Below, in pieces: positions 18,466-29,581 of a DNA stretch of 52,638 nucleotides. The stretch is from assembly GCA_016124895.1 (NCBI GenBank), contig WGMU01000054.1, positions 1 through 52,638 of the forward strand, read 5' to 3'. The notes under the pieces are model-generated. The model saw nothing but the letters and a program-made list of their open reading frames with translations, made no database searches and had not been told where the DNA came from. The first letter of the stretch is position 1, and each line of letters starts with the position of its first letter. Position numbers and translations under genes: made by a program. The stretch comes from a bacterium (lineage in GTDB: Bacteria > Planctomycetota > Planctomycetia > Planctomycetales > Planctomycetaceae).

Positions 18466-19902
18466 ATGCTGACTTCACAACTGGCCCGTCGTGCGTTTCT
18501 TGGCCGATCGTCTCAGGGAGTCGGAGCGTTTGCGCTCGCGTCGCTGCTGGGTGAGTCACTCGCTCTGTCGGCCGTTCCTGGCGGAGTTGAGACCGGCGAC
18601 AGTGTCGAACGCTGGCCGGGAGCCGTTCGCGAGTTGCACCATCCGCAGAAGGCGAAACGCGTCATCTTCCTCTGCATGGCCGGAGGCTGCTCGCATTTGG
18701 AGACGTTCGACAATAAGCCGAAGCTGGCAGAAATGGACGGGCAGCCGATGCCCGAGTCGTTCACCAAAGGCCAGCCGATCGCGCAGCTCCAGGGTCAGTC
18801 GCTCAAGTGCCTGGGACCGCAGCATCCCTTTGTGAAATGCGGTGAGTCCGGCGTCGAGATGACGACCGCCTTTCCGCATCTGGCGAAGGTCGCGGACGAG
18901 CTGTGCGTCATTCGGTCACTGAAGACGCAGGCAATCAATCACGACCCGGCGCACACCTTCATGAATACCGGCACGACGATCAGCGGCCGACCGGCGATGG
19001 GCGCGTGGCTCAATTACGGGCTCGGAGCCGAAACCGACAACCTGCCGGGCTTTGTCGTGATGACGTCCGTCGGCGGCGGTCAGAGCCAACCGATCGCGGC
19101 GCGACAGTGGCACAGCGGTTTCCTGCCGAGCCGTTTTCAGGGTGTCGAGTTTCAGTCGCAGGGCGACCCGGTCCACTACGTGACGAACCCACCTGGTGTC
19201 AGCAGCGACCAGCAGCGCGACATCATCGATGCAGTGCAGGCTCTCAATCGCCAGCGCAACGAAGTTGTCGACGACCCGGAAATCGCCACACGCATCGCGC
19301 AGTACGAACTCGCCTTCCGGATGCAGACCAGCGTGCCGGCACTGATGGACTTTTCGGATGAGTCCAAAGAGACGCTCGACCTCTACGGCACTCAGGGAGC
19401 CGACGGAACGTTTGCGGCGAACTGCCTGCTGGCGCGGCGACTGGCCGAACGCGGTGTCCGCTTCATCCAGCTCTATCATCGCGGCTGGGATCATCACGGC
19501 GGGATCAAGAACGGCGTTGAGGTCACTGCGAAGCTGTGCGATCAGGGAGCCGCCGCACTGATTGCCGACCTCAAGCAACGCGACATGCTGAAAGACACAC
19601 TGGTCATCTGGGCGAGCGAGTTCGGCCGCACGCCGATGGCTCAGGGCAGCGGCCGCGACCATCACATCAAGGGCTTCTCGATGTGGATGGCCGGTGGCGG
19701 CATCAAGGGCGGTCTGACGTACGGAGCGACCGACGAACTTGGCTACAACGCGGTCGACAAAGTCGTCACCGTTCACGACATGCACGCAACGATGCTGCGC
19801 GTGCTGGGCATCGACCACCTGCGGATGACCGTCCGTTTCCAGGGCCGAGACTTCCGCCTGACCGACGTGCATGGCGAAGTGCTGCAGGACATCCTGGCCT
19901 GA
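18466..19902 (+). CDS. DUF1501 family Tat-exported protein (copy 2)
   Basis: A 478-residue protein with a Tat signal (ARRAFLGRSSQGVGAFA). DUF1501 signatures: VIFLCMAGGCSHLETFDNKP, INHDPAHTFMNTG, RPAMGAWLNYGLG, IWASEFGRTPMAQGSGRDHH, MWMAGGGIKGGLTYGATD and VRFQGRDFRLTDVHGE. It is closely related to the copy at 1455-2912. The expected upstream DUF1553/DUF1549 partner is absent; Uma2 ends 69 bases upstream instead. The fold is alkaline-phosphatase-like and the substrate is unknown. The gap after it carries a palindromic repeat. Confidence 0.94.
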   Translation: MLTSQLARRAFLGRSSQGVGAFALASLLGESLALSAVPGGVETGDSVERWPGAVRELHHPQKAKRVIFLCMAGGCSHLETFDNKPKLAEMDGQPMPESFTKGQPIAQLQGQSLKCLGPQHPFVKCGESGVEMTTAFPHLAKVADELCVIRSLKTQAINHDPAHTFMNTGTTISGRPAMGAWLNYGLGAETDNLPGFVVMTSVGGGQSQPIAARQWHSGFLPSRFQGVEFQSQGDPVHYVTNPPGVSSDQQRDIIDAVQALNRQRNEVVDDPEIATRIAQYELAFRMQTSVPALMDFSDESKETLDLYGTQGADGTFAANCLLARRLAERGVRFIQLYHRGWDHHGGIKNGVEVTAKLCDQGAAALIADLKQRDMLKDTLVIWASEFGRTPMAQGSGRDHHIKGFSMWMAGGGIKGGLTYGATDELGYNAVDKVVTVHDMHATMLRVLGIDHLRMTVRFQGRDFRLTDVHGEVLQDILA

Positions 19903-19934
19903 GATTTGTTGGGACGACCCCGACGGGCAGATTA

Positions 19935-20069
19935 CTGACGCAAAGGCGCTCAGACGCAGAGCAGCGCAAAGATTTGTCCAAACTCGGCAATTCCAGCGAC
20001 AGCCAATTTTGGCAGCCTTCACTGTTCAGACTCTTTGCGAAACTTAGCGTCTTCGCGGCTTTGCGTCAG
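19935..20069. repeat. Dispersed palindromic repeat, 'GACGCAAAG' family, copy 1
   Basis: The left arm begins CTGACGCAAAGGCGCTCA and contains GACGCAGAG. The right arm ends TAGCGTCTTCGCGGC then TTTGCGTCAG. Arms pair imperfectly over about 35 bases around a 60-base centre. Two further copies lie at 21823-21961 and 39836-39935. Confidence 0.8.
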
Positions 20070-20116
20070 ACCAAGCCATTGAGATGACTCGCTGCAAGCA
20101 ACGGGAGCCAAGACGA

Positions 20117-20779
20117 ATGGATGCGTCTGAGATCGTGAGTCGGACCGCTGACTACGTGCGTTCGCAGATGGCGGACGACGCGACCGGGCACGACTGGTGG
20201 CATGTCTGGCGAGTCTGGCAGACGGCGAAGCAACTCGCCGCACGGGAAGGCGCCGATCTGTTCGCTGTCGAACTCGCGGCGCTGCTGCATGACGTCGCCG
20301 ACTGGAAGTTGCACGACGGCGATCTCTCCGCTGGCCCAAAGGCCACGCGTGACTGGCTGCAGCGACTCGACGTTGATGAAGTCGTCATCACCCACGTCTG
20401 TGAGATCGTCGGTGGAATCTCATTCAAAGGGGCCGGTGTTGAGACTCCGATGGCAACCGTCGAAGGCCGCTGCGTGCAGGACGCCGACCGGCTCGACGCG
20501 ATCGGCGCCGTCGGCATCGCCCGCTGCTTCGCCTTCGGCGGCGCGAAGCAGCGACTGATCTTCGATCCCGAACACCCGCCGGAACGACACGATTCGTTCG
20601 AGGCTTACCGCACCAAGTCCGGCCCGTCGATCAACCACTTCTACGAAAAGCTGCTGCTGCTCAAAGGCCGAATGCAGACTGACTCCGGTCGAGAACTCGC
20701 CGAGGAACGACACCGGTTTCTGGAGACGTATCTCGCGCAGTTCTTTGCCGAGTGGGGCGTCGCGGCTCCGTCAATCTGA
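20117..20779 (+). CDS. HD domain phosphohydrolase
   Basis: A 220-residue metal-dependent HD protein. Ligands: H29 in GHDWWHVWRVW, H58-D59 in ALLHDVADWK, and a late Asp in VQDADRLDAIGAVG. This layout matches the YedJ/YpgQ-type HD hydrolases, which act on nucleotides or dinucleotides. ATG 20117 behind GGGAG (20103-20107) is chosen over ATG 20084, which has no ribosome site. The 3' end overlaps the convergent formyltransferase gene by nine bases. Substrate uncertain. Confidence 0.9.
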   Translation: MDASEIVSRTADYVRSQMADDATGHDWWHVWRVWQTAKQLAAREGADLFAVELAALLHDVADWKLHDGDLSAGPKATRDWLQRLDVDEVVITHVCEIVGGISFKGAGVETPMATVEGRCVQDADRLDAIGAVGIARCFAFGGAKQRLIFDPEHPPERHDSFEAYRTKSGPSINHFYEKLLLLKGRMQTDSGRELAEERHRFLETYLAQFFAEWGVAAPSI

Positions 20780-21775
20780 GCTGCCTTCCAGTCTGGCGAT
20801 GCGCGCTTCAAGTTCGATGACGCGCGATTTCAAGGCGGCGACTTCGTCCTGCAGAACCAGGCCGAGTTTCCAACCGACTCGTAAAGACTGTCCGGGGGCG
20901 CAATGTACTGAGTCGTCGCCCCAGGATGCTTCCGTCAGCCACAACAGGCCATCCCCGGTTTGAATCAGAACGCCGCGGTCGGGGTCGGTCAGCAGGATGC
21001 GCCCCGGCACGCCGCGCCAGGGAAGCCGGGTTTCCAGTTCGGCCCGCCAGATGATGAGCTTGCGGTCGCCGAGCCACGTGTACGCTCCGGGATGCGGGGC
21101 TGAGGTGGCGCGAATCAGTGCCTGAATTTCAGCCGCCGGATGCGACCAGTCGATCAGGCCGTCGTCGGGACCGCGACGGCCGTTGTATGTCGCGAGGGCT
21201 TCGGACTGCGGCTTCGGATCCCATTTGCCGGCGAGCAGTTCCGGCAGCCAGCGGTCGAGGGCTCGCGTCATCGCGTCGAGCAGTTTGAGGCCGACGTCGC
21301 CCGCGTAGTCGTCGGGTGTGATCTCAAACGGCTCCTGGACGAAAATCGGGCCGGAATCGACACCGTCGTCGATCAGAAAAAAAGTCGCCGCGCCGGGGCC
21401 GCCATCGAGCGTCAGCCAGGCCAGCGGTGCCCGACCGCGGCCAGCGGGCAGAAACGTCGGATGAAAACCGACGCTGCCCAGCTTCGGGACCGCCATCAGG
21501 TCGGCGCGAACAAGCTGCGAAAGGCCGACAACAAACATCAGGTCCGGCTGCCAAGCGCGGACCTGCTCGACGATCTCGTCATCGTTGATATTGCGAAACG
21601 TGACGCACGGAATGCCGGCCGGTCCAGCGACTTCATCGAGCGAATCAAAGCCGGTGACCGTGTGCGACGATTCGCCGCGAAGCTGCAGCACACCGACGAC
21701 ATCCGCTCCATGTCGGATCAAGGCTTCGAGCGTCAGCTTCGTGCTGGAGACTGCGCCGGCAACAACAATTCGCAT
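20771..21775 (-). CDS. Formyltransferase-family protein (Fmt/ArnA-N-like fold) with altered active site
   Basis: A 334-residue protein with an N-terminal formyltransferase Rossmann domain (IVVAGAVSSTKLTLEALI, PDLMFVVGLSQLV) and an Fmt-C-like domain from about 205. In Fmt the active site is Asn-x-His plus Asp; here GSVGFHPTFLP gives Gly103-x-His105, and DDGVDSGPIF gives Asp140, so the Asn is missing. The loop GRGRAPLAW is otherwise conserved. The C-terminus ends in a short leucine-zipper-like helix (VAALKSRVIELEARIARLEG). It is probably a sugar- or amino-formyltransferase relative and not the housekeeping Met-tRNA enzyme; this is inference. It overlaps the HD gene by nine bases tail to tail. 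Confidence 0.8.
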   Translation of the reverse strand: MRIVVAGAVSSTKLTLEALIRHGADVVGVLQLRGESSHTVTGFDSLDEVAGPAGIPCVTFRNINDDEIVEQVRAWQPDLMFVVGLSQLVRADLMAVPKLGSVGFHPTFLPAGRGRAPLAWLTLDGGPGAATFFLIDDGVDSGPIFVQEPFEITPDDYAGDVGLKLLDAMTRALDRWLPELLAGKWDPKPQSEALATYNGRRGPDDGLIDWSHPAAEIQALIRATSAPHPGAYTWLGDRKLIIWRAELETRLPWRGVPGRILLTDPDRGVLIQTGDGLLWLTEASWGDDSVHCAPGQSLRVGWKLGLVLQDEVAALKSRVIELEARIARLEGSSD

Positions 21776-21822
21776 CGTTCAGGCCGCCTTGCCTGCCAGA
21801 GTCGTCAGGACTGAAATTCATT

Positions 21823-21961
21823 CTGACCGCAGCGCAAAGACGCAGAGGTGCAAAAATTCGCAAAGTACTTTCTTCACTGGATCGCGACGAAGTGCAGCTC
21901 GCGTCAAATGCTTCGTTCGGCTCTTTGCAATTCTCTGCGTCTTCGCGCTGCAGCCTGTCAG
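21823..21961. repeat. Dispersed palindromic repeat, 'GACGCAAAG' family, copy 2
   Basis: The left arm has CTGACCGCAGCGCAAAGACG, then CAGAGGTGC and TTCGCAAAG. The right arm has CTCTTTGCAATTCTCTGCGT, then CTTCGCGCTGCAGCCTGTCAG. It fills nearly the whole gap between two minus-strand genes and ends one base from the dehydrogenase stop codon. Confidence 0.8.
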
Positions 21962-21962
21962 G

Positions 21963-22730
21963 TTACCGAACCGCGCCGCCGTTGCAGTTGATGACCTGGC
22001 CGGTCATGTACGAAGCGTCGGGGCTCGACAGGAAGCGGGCGAGTTTAGCGATGTCCTGCGGAGTTCCCCAGCGGGCGAGCGGCGTTTCGCGGAGTACGCG
22101 TTCCTGCCAGACATCGCTGGCGACTTCGCCCCAGGCCGTCCGGATCCAGCCGGGGGCGATACAGTTCACCCGGACCTTTGGCGCCAGCGAGACCGCCAGC
22201 GACCGGGTAAACCCCATGATGGCGTTCTTCGCCGCCGCAAACAGTTCGCCGCTGTCGCCTTCCATGCCGCGGTCCGACTGGTCCCACCCGATGTTGAGAA
22301 TGCTGCCCGAACCGGCCTCGGCCATTCGACGGCCAGCCTCTTTCGACAGCAGCAGTGCGGAACGTACGTCGCCATCGAGCAACTGTGCCAGCTTGTCGGC
22401 AAAGTCGAGCTTCGCCAGAGCGCCGGTCAGCAGATCAACGCCGGCATTATTCACCCAGACGTCGACGCGGCCGAAACAGGCCCAGGCGTCGTCGACGAGT
22501 TTCATCAGAGCTGCAGCCTCGTCCCGGATATCGCCCTGCACGATCTCCGCCCGCCGGCCGAGATTCCGAATCTCGGCAGCCACGTCGCGGCAGGCATCGA
22601 TCGACTGCCGGCAGTGCAGGACGACGTCGGCGCCGGCTGCTGCAAACTCAAGCGCCATCGCGCGACCAAGCCCGCTCGACGATCCCGTCACGACGGCGAT
22701 CTGGTTTTCGAGACTGCCAAACTGAGCCAC
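21963..22730 (-). CDS. Short-chain dehydrogenase/reductase (SDR) lacking the catalytic Tyr
   Basis: A 255-residue classical-type SDR. The cofactor site TGSSSGLGRAMALEF (TGxxxGxG) and NNAG (VDVWVNNAGVDLL) are intact, as are PGWIRT and the C-terminal YMTGQVINCNGG. The YxxxK catalytic motif reads Phe164-A-A-A-Lys168 (codon TTT at 22239-22241), and the usual catalytic Ser strand reads ILNIGWDQSD with Gln at the expected Ser position. The fold and cofactor site therefore remain, but the standard proton donor is missing. It may be a divergent SDR, a binding protein, or inactive. It is on the same strand as the formyltransferase gene, separated by a palindromic repeat. Confidence 0.9.
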   Translation of the reverse strand: MAQFGSLENQIAVVTGSSSGLGRAMALEFAAAGADVVLHCRQSIDACRDVAAEIRNLGRRAEIVQGDIRDEAAALMKLVDDAWACFGRVDVWVNNAGVDLLTGALAKLDFADKLAQLLDGDVRSALLLSKEAGRRMAEAGSGSILNIGWDQSDRGMEGDSGELFAAAKNAIMGFTRSLAVSLAPKVRVNCIAPGWIRTAWGEVASDVWQERVLRETPLARWGTPQDIAKLARFLSSPDASYMTGQVINCNGGAVR

Positions 22731-22906
22731 TCAGCTACCTCACGGAATAACTTGTCTGTAGAAATGCGAACTCAATACAGACTGGGGTTGAACAGAAGGG
22801 AAGAAGACAACGAAGAAAAGTGCAGTCGCTGCCTTCTGAAGGTTCGATCGCTGACACCTTCGTTACCTTTTTGACTTCTGTTCGATTCGAGCATTGACGA
22901 CCTCAG

Positions 22907-24190
22907 TCACTCGCCTGTCAGGCAGCACAGAAACTCCTGGCGGCCGTCGGCTCCGCGTTGGGCGACGCGCATGTAGATTCGGCTGCCGCAGATCGTTGGC
23001 GTCGCGAAGACTTCGTCGCCGAGTCTGTTTTGCGCAACCTCGCTGTAGCCTTCCGGGCTCGCTCGATAGACGAACGTCGTACCGGCTTCGTTCGTTGCAT
23101 AGATCAGATCGCCGACGAGTACGGGCGACGAACTGAAGTTGCCGTCGAGGCGTTCCTTCCACAGTTCCTCGCCCGTGTCCGACTTCCAGCACGAGGCGAT
23201 GCCGGCATCCAGAACGCCATAGATGATCCCGTCGCGGAGCAGCATCGACGGCACGTAAACACGGTTTTTATTGCTCCAGGCGACCTTGCCTGAACCGTCA
23301 GCCTCGACCGCCGACATATGGTTCGTCGGGTATCCACCGCTGGTCAGAATGCGGCGGCCGTCCGTCACGGTTGATGTCACGCATTCGGTCGTCGAGCCCT
23401 CGATCTCCCACAGGGTCTTCCCGGTCAGCGGATCGAAACTCGAAACCAGGTCGCAGCCGGTCATGATGAGCTGGTCTCGCCCGGCGGCGTGCAGAATGAT
23501 CGGCGAGGGATAATTCGGCGTCTTCGGCCGGTCGCGTTTCCAGACGATCCTGCCTGTCCTGCGGTCGAGCCCCGCGATCGCTCCGCCGCCTTTGTTGTCG
23601 GACGTCACGATGACCAGCGACTGGTAGATCGCTGGCGACGACCCGTAACCCTGATGCACGATGTAGTCGCCGATCTTCTGCTGCCAGAGCTGCTTGCCAT
23701 CGAGGCCGAGTGCCGTCGTGTAGAGGGCTCCGCTGTTCGGAAAGCAGGCAAAGAGCCGCTCGCCGTCGCAGGCCAGCGTCGTCGAGGCCGCCGTCGACTT
23801 CGAGTTCTTCCGCATCGCGCCGCTGGAGTGGACTTCTTGCTGCCAGATCTGTTTGCCCGTCTTCCGGTCGAAGCACAGCACGCTCTGGCTGCCGGCTGCT
23901 TCGTCGCACGTCGCCAGGTAGACGTACCCGCCCACGACCGTCGGCGAACCGTGCCCTCGTCCCGGAACCGGAGTCTTCCACGCAACGCCTTTGCTTTCGC
24001 TCCAGTGCGTCGGCGGAGTCTGATCTGGCGACGCGATCCCGTTCCGCAGCGGCCCCCGCCACCACGGCCAGTCGGCAGCGTCGATGTCAAAGCCGTCGTT
24101 GGCGCCGGCAGGTTCGGCAGCAGGAGATTGAGATACGACAGAAAACCCCGTCAGCAGGAGGGCCGCGGCGGCCAGAAGCGGTTTCGTCAT
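22907..24190 (-). CDS. Secreted PQQ-like beta-propeller repeat protein
   Basis: A 427-residue exported protein with a signal peptide (LLAAAALLLTGFSVVSQSPA). The mature part starts with ADWPWWRGPLRNG (the 'WPxWRGP' signature of planctomycete PQQ-like proteins) and holds repeated propeller blades with tryptophan-docking-type motifs: VLCFDRKTGKQIWQQ, LDGKQLWQQKIGDY, LDRRTGRIVWKRDRP, FDPLTGKTLWEIEG and WKSDTGEELWKERL. The C-terminus ends in CCLTGE. There is no catalytic dehydrogenase motif, so PQQ binding is unlikely and a scaffold or sensor role is more plausible. The gap 22731-22906 downstream holds no gene. Confidence 0.92.
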   Translation of the reverse strand: MTKPLLAAAALLLTGFSVVSQSPAAEPAGANDGFDIDAADWPWWRGPLRNGIASPDQTPPTHWSESKGVAWKTPVPGRGHGSPTVVGGYVYLATCDEAAGSQSVLCFDRKTGKQIWQQEVHSSGAMRKNSKSTAASTTLACDGERLFACFPNSGALYTTALGLDGKQLWQQKIGDYIVHQGYGSSPAIYQSLVIVTSDNKGGGAIAGLDRRTGRIVWKRDRPKTPNYPSPIILHAAGRDQLIMTGCDLVSSFDPLTGKTLWEIEGSTTECVTSTVTDGRRILTSGGYPTNHMSAVEADGSGKVAWSNKNRVYVPSMLLRDGIIYGVLDAGIASCWKSDTGEELWKERLDGNFSSSPVLVGDLIYATNEAGTTFVYRASPEGYSEVAQNRLGDEVFATPTICGSRIYMRVAQRGADGRQEFLCCLTGE

Positions 24191-24475
24191 TGTTGTTTCC
24201 GGATCGGAGGAAAAAGAATCAGTCAGTACGAGGCACTGATGATGACTCCAGCCCGGTAGATGATCCAGCGGATCGGGGTTGACTGGTCAGAGAACTTGCT
24301 ATCGTTGTGTGACTGCGGAATGCGTCTGAAACAAGTCTTGGACTCCGGCTTGCGTATATCGGCCCAGTACGTCGGTGAACGGCAGGGATCGGGGCCGCCT
24401 GCGAAAAAACGGGATGTTGTTTCCGCCACGTTCCTGAGCGTCGCGTCAGCAAGGGATCTGCAGGACGACTCTGGC

Positions 24476-25414
24476 ATGAAAACGTTTCTGCGTGAGTTCT
24501 GGCTGTTCGGCATCAAGCAGGCATCGGCCAGTATTTTCGGTGGGTATCTGCTGTTTCTGATCCTGCTGACGAAGTTCTGGTACCCGTTCGAGTCGCTCTA
24601 CCGCAACGACTTTCTGTTTCTCGCTGCCCTCGGTTTTCAACTGGCCCTGCTGGCGCTGCAGCTTGAGTCTCCGCGCGAAGCAGCCGTGATCCTGATCTTT
24701 CACGCCGTCGCCACCGCGATGGAAGTCTTTAAGACATCTGATGCCATCGGTGCCTGGCAGTATCCCGGCGAGTTCCGCATCGGGATTGGCAACGTGCCGC
24801 TGTTCGCCGGCTTCATGTACAGCGCCGTTGGCAGTTACATCGCGCGAGTCTGGCGAATCTTTGACTTCCGGTTCTCGAACTACCCGCCCAAAGCGGCGAC
24901 GTATGTCCTCGTGGCGCTGATCTACGGCAACTTTTTCACGCACCACTTCATCTTCGACCTGCGAAATGGACTGCTGCTGGGAGCGGCGTTGTGTTTCGGC
25001 CGCTCGGCAATCTTCTATCGAATCGACCGGGCATACAGATATATGCCGGTTCTGCTGGGATGCTTCCTGGGGTCATTCTTCGTCTGGATCGCTGAAAACG
25101 TTTCGACGTTCTCCAACATCTGGATCTATCCCAACCAGACCGACGGCTGGCAGATGGTTCCGTTTGGAAAGCTCGTCGCCTGGTTCCTGCTGATGATGCT
25201 CAGCTTTGTTCTGGTGACGCTGGTCAATCAGCCTCGGCCGCTGGATTGCCCAACAGACAGCCTGTCACATAAGACCGCGGCACGACCGGACTCTGCAGTT
25301 TCAGCGGGCGAGACTCGCGAGCCCAGACTGGCGGCCTGGTTGCTGGGACGCGTTGAATCTATTCCGCAGGGATCTCCGGATCGGGTCGATTCTGAAGACT
25401 TCCGCGCCGCTTGA
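24476..25414 (+). CDS. DUF817 family membrane protein (YoaT-like)
   Basis: A 312-residue polytopic protein. ATG 24476 is chosen because the family motif [16 protein letters not shown] follows directly and AGGA lies upstream. About eight hydrophobic helices are visible, with conserved polar pieces FEVFK-like [61 protein letters not shown] and [13 protein letters not shown]. This matches DUF817 (B. subtilis YoaT); function unknown. The C-terminal 60 residues after PRPLDCP are a hydrophilic tail not usual for the family. About 285 bases upstream and 254 bases downstream have no gene. Confidence 0.88.
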   Translation: MKTFLREFWLFGIKQASASIFGGYLLFLILLTKFWYPFESLYRNDFLFLAALGFQLALLALQLESPREAAVILIFHAVATAMEVFKTSDAIGAWQYPGEFRIGIGNVPLFAGFMYSAVGSYIARVWRIFDFRFSNYPPKAATYVLVALIYGNFFTHHFIFDLRNGLLLGAALCFGRSAIFYRIDRAYRYMPVLLGCFLGSFFVWIAENVSTFSNIWIYPNQTDGWQMVPFGKLVAWFLLMMLSFVLVTLVNQPRPLDCPTDSLSHKTAARPDSAVSAGETREPRLAAWLLGRVESIPQGSPDRVDSEDFRAA

Positions 25415-25668
25415 AACCGTTCTTCGCAGAGTGACACCGCCCAGGCTTCTGGCTAAACTGCCGCCACTGTTCAGGAATTGCAGTGCCCGGCTTTGGACGC
25501 AACCACTGTCCCGCTCCGAGCCATGCTTCAACCGATCGCCGCGGACGGAGTTTCCGCGGCTGAGGAAATCGCGAACGACCGGCGCCCGTATGTTGTCCTG
25601 CCGAGCGTTCAGTCGGTCCCGTTCATTTGCCCTGTCGCACCGGTGCGACTTCATTTGAGACAGAATTG

Positions 25669-27090
<1,422 letters not shown>

Positions 27091-27095
27091 CCATC

Positions 27096-27171
<76 letters not shown>

Positions 27172-27197
27172 ATACTGAAAGCGACTGATCAATTCTG

Positions 27198-27214
27198 GTG
27201 CGTTGCACGCACCC
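27198..27214. repeat. Small palindrome GGTGCGT-TGC-ACGCACC
   Basis: Seven-base perfect arms with a 3-base loop, followed by CTAC. The sequence GGTGCGT...ACGCACCCTAC matches the ends of the larger element at 49165-49240, so it may be a collapsed copy. It sits 18 bases before the leuD start and close to its GAGGAAA ribosome site. Confidence 0.6.
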
Positions 27215-27231
27215 TACTGAGGAAAGCAATC

Positions 27232-27825
<594 letters not shown>

Positions 27826-27961
27826 GGACGTTTCTGGAATGGCCGCAATCTGTAGCGAACGTCGCGCAGACTTTCGGCGGCTGGTTGCCAAATCTGCCGA
27901 CACTCTTCGCGAGTTTCGCTACTTGTCCAACAACCCTTCGCACACCTCACTGAGACTCGCC

Positions 27962-28945
27962 ATGAAATCACTTCGTCTGTCCGCCGTTCTGTCGATTGTC
28001 GCTGTGATTGTGAGTCTAGTTTTCGCAAGCCAGTGCTCGGCCGAAGAGAATCCCGGATTCCACTGGGAGAACAACGAGGAAGCTGGTGAGGCGACGTTGA
28101 TCGTCCGCGATCAGCCGGTCATCCGGTACATGTACGCGTTCGACAAATCGTCGGACGAGCGGGCTCATGAGACTTACAAGGTTTATCACCACGTCTTCGG
28201 ACCGGGCTCAAACACGATCATCACCAAAGGTCCGCACGGGAAGTACACGCACCATCGCGGGCTGTACGTCGGCTGGAACAAGACCGGTTTCGAGGGCACG
28301 TCGCTCGACTTCTGGCACTGCACCAAAGGGGCGCATCTGCGGCATGTGAAGTTCCTTGAGCTGAAGGGCGGTGCTCAGTCCGGAACGATGACTGCTGAGA
28401 TTCACTGGAACGATGCCGACGGCAAGCCAGTCATCATCGAAGAGCGAACCGTCACAGTCAGCGAGGAACCGGACACCAAAGGCTGGCAGATCGACTGGTC
28501 GACCGTCCTGAAGAGCCAGCGTGGCGACATCACGCTCGACGGCGACCGCCAGCACGCCGGATTCCAGTTCCGAGCCGCTCAGCCAGTCGCCGACGCCAAC
28601 GGAGCGACGTTCCTGCGTCCGGCGAACTTCCCGCAGAAGCCGGAAGCGATTCAGGTCGGCGACAAAGGCGACCCGCCAGCGCACATCAATCTGGGCTGGT
28701 TCGCGATGAGCTACGAACTCGACGGCCGCCGCTACAACGTCGAGTACTTCGACAACCCCGGCCTGCCCAAGCCGTCACTCTACTCCGAACGCCCCTACGG
28801 CCGCTTCGGAACGTTCTTCAAAACGACGCTGAAAGCCGACCAGCCGCTTGAGATGCGCTACCGGGTCGTCATCTCGGTCGGTGACAGGCCCGCTGTCGCC
28901 GACATTCAGAAACGCTGCGACCGGTTTGTCGATCTGGTTCAGTAA
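27962..28945 (+). CDS. DUF6807 (PmoA-like) secreted protein
   Basis: A 327-residue protein with a signal peptide (LSAVLSIVAVIVSLVFA, cleavage near CSA-EE). The conserved core reads VIRYMYAFD, YHHVFGPGSNTIITKGPHG, YTHHRGLYVGWNK, DFWHC and HAGFQFRAAQPVA, and ends with NLGWFAMSYELDGRRYNVEYFDN. This is the DUF6807/PmoA-like family common in planctomycetes and Bacteroidetes; it is not methane monooxygenase subunit A. The function is unproven, and the His-rich GPHGKYTHHRG could bind a metal. It follows leuD by 136 bases. Confidence 0.92.
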   Translation: MKSLRLSAVLSIVAVIVSLVFASQCSAEENPGFHWENNEEAGEATLIVRDQPVIRYMYAFDKSSDERAHETYKVYHHVFGPGSNTIITKGPHGKYTHHRGLYVGWNKTGFEGTSLDFWHCTKGAHLRHVKFLELKGGAQSGTMTAEIHWNDADGKPVIIEERTVTVSEEPDTKGWQIDWSTVLKSQRGDITLDGDRQHAGFQFRAAQPVADANGATFLRPANFPQKPEAIQVGDKGDPPAHINLGWFAMSYELDGRRYNVEYFDNPGLPKPSLYSERPYGRFGTFFKTTLKADQPLEMRYRVVISVGDRPAVADIQKRCDRFVDLVQ

Positions 28946-28987
28946 ATGAACTCGGTATGAATGGTCTGTCGGGTCTCAGTTTTCGGA

Positions 28988-29058
28988 TGGCCGGGGCTGG
29001 AGCGAGGGACGAGCGAAGCCCCGAGGCTTCCTTCGCAGGTTCAGTCCAGCCCCGGCCA
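28988..29058. repeat. Palindromic repeat, 14-bp perfect arms
   Basis: TGGCCGGGGCTGGA (28988-29001) and TCCAGCCCCGGCCA (29045-29058) are perfectly complementary. The centre (AGCGAGGGACGAGCGAAGCC...) holds further short inverted stretches. It lies between the DUF6807 stop and the convergent 42-residue gene. Confidence 0.8.
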
Positions 29059-29089
29059 CCCAACTCGATCATCAAGACGCGGCAGGCCT

Positions 29090-29218
29090 CTACCTGCCCT
29101 TCGTCTGCGACGGCTTCTGAGTCTGCGGTTTGGACGTCTGCGATTTGCCGAGCTTCTTCTGCAGGTGACCGAACTTCGTCGCCGGCTTGCGGACCATGCG
29201 CCGTTCGTTGCCGCTCAT
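29090..29218 (-). CDS. Small basic peptide (42 aa), unknown
   Basis: A 42-residue frame from ATG 29218 to TAG 29090. The start is supported by a strong AGAGGGGAAA ribosome site five to eight bases upstream. The product is Lys/Arg/Gln/Thr-rich (ERRMVRKPATKFGHLQKKLG, then SQTSKPQTQKPSQTKGR) with no hydrophobic segment; net charge is strongly positive. It may bind nucleic acid. I do not recognise a family. The 29219-29581 gap upstream has only a small CCACC/GGTGG hairpin. Confidence 0.5.
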   Translation of the reverse strand: MSGNERRMVRKPATKFGHLQKKLGKSQTSKPQTQKPSQTKGR

Positions 29219-29581
29219 TGTTTCCCCTCTGCTTTCGCCTTTGACGCTACACCACCACTTTGGTGGATTGGACGCCGAAGCCGACGTCGCGGTCAAGAAG
29301 TTCCTCTGAATCAATTGCGTCAGGAATCCGTTGACAGCCACGCATATACAGGTCGACTCAACATACGGAACCCACTCAGACTGCAGGAGTCGGAGCGGAG
29401 ATATCAGTTCTGCTGTTGAATCAGGCAGCTTTTCGCGTAGTGATTCCAGAGGTACGCCGCCTGTCGGCTGATTGCGTCCGAAACTCTGGCAGGCTTCCGC
29501 GGTTTATGACAAGTCGGCAGAATCGGAGCCGGGACCTTCAAACCGAGTTCGCTCGCTGACCCTCAACGGGATGTGTTTTGC

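Noticed and set aside
18916-20022. 368-codon minus-strand frame over the second DUF1501 gene
   Set aside because: Antisense to a clear DUF1501 protein and no recognisable motif of its own.
27962-28945. Methane monooxygenase subunit A (PmoA) by name
   Set aside because: The protein is soluble and secreted, without the membrane helices of particulate methane monooxygenase; the DUF6807 family only carries the label.
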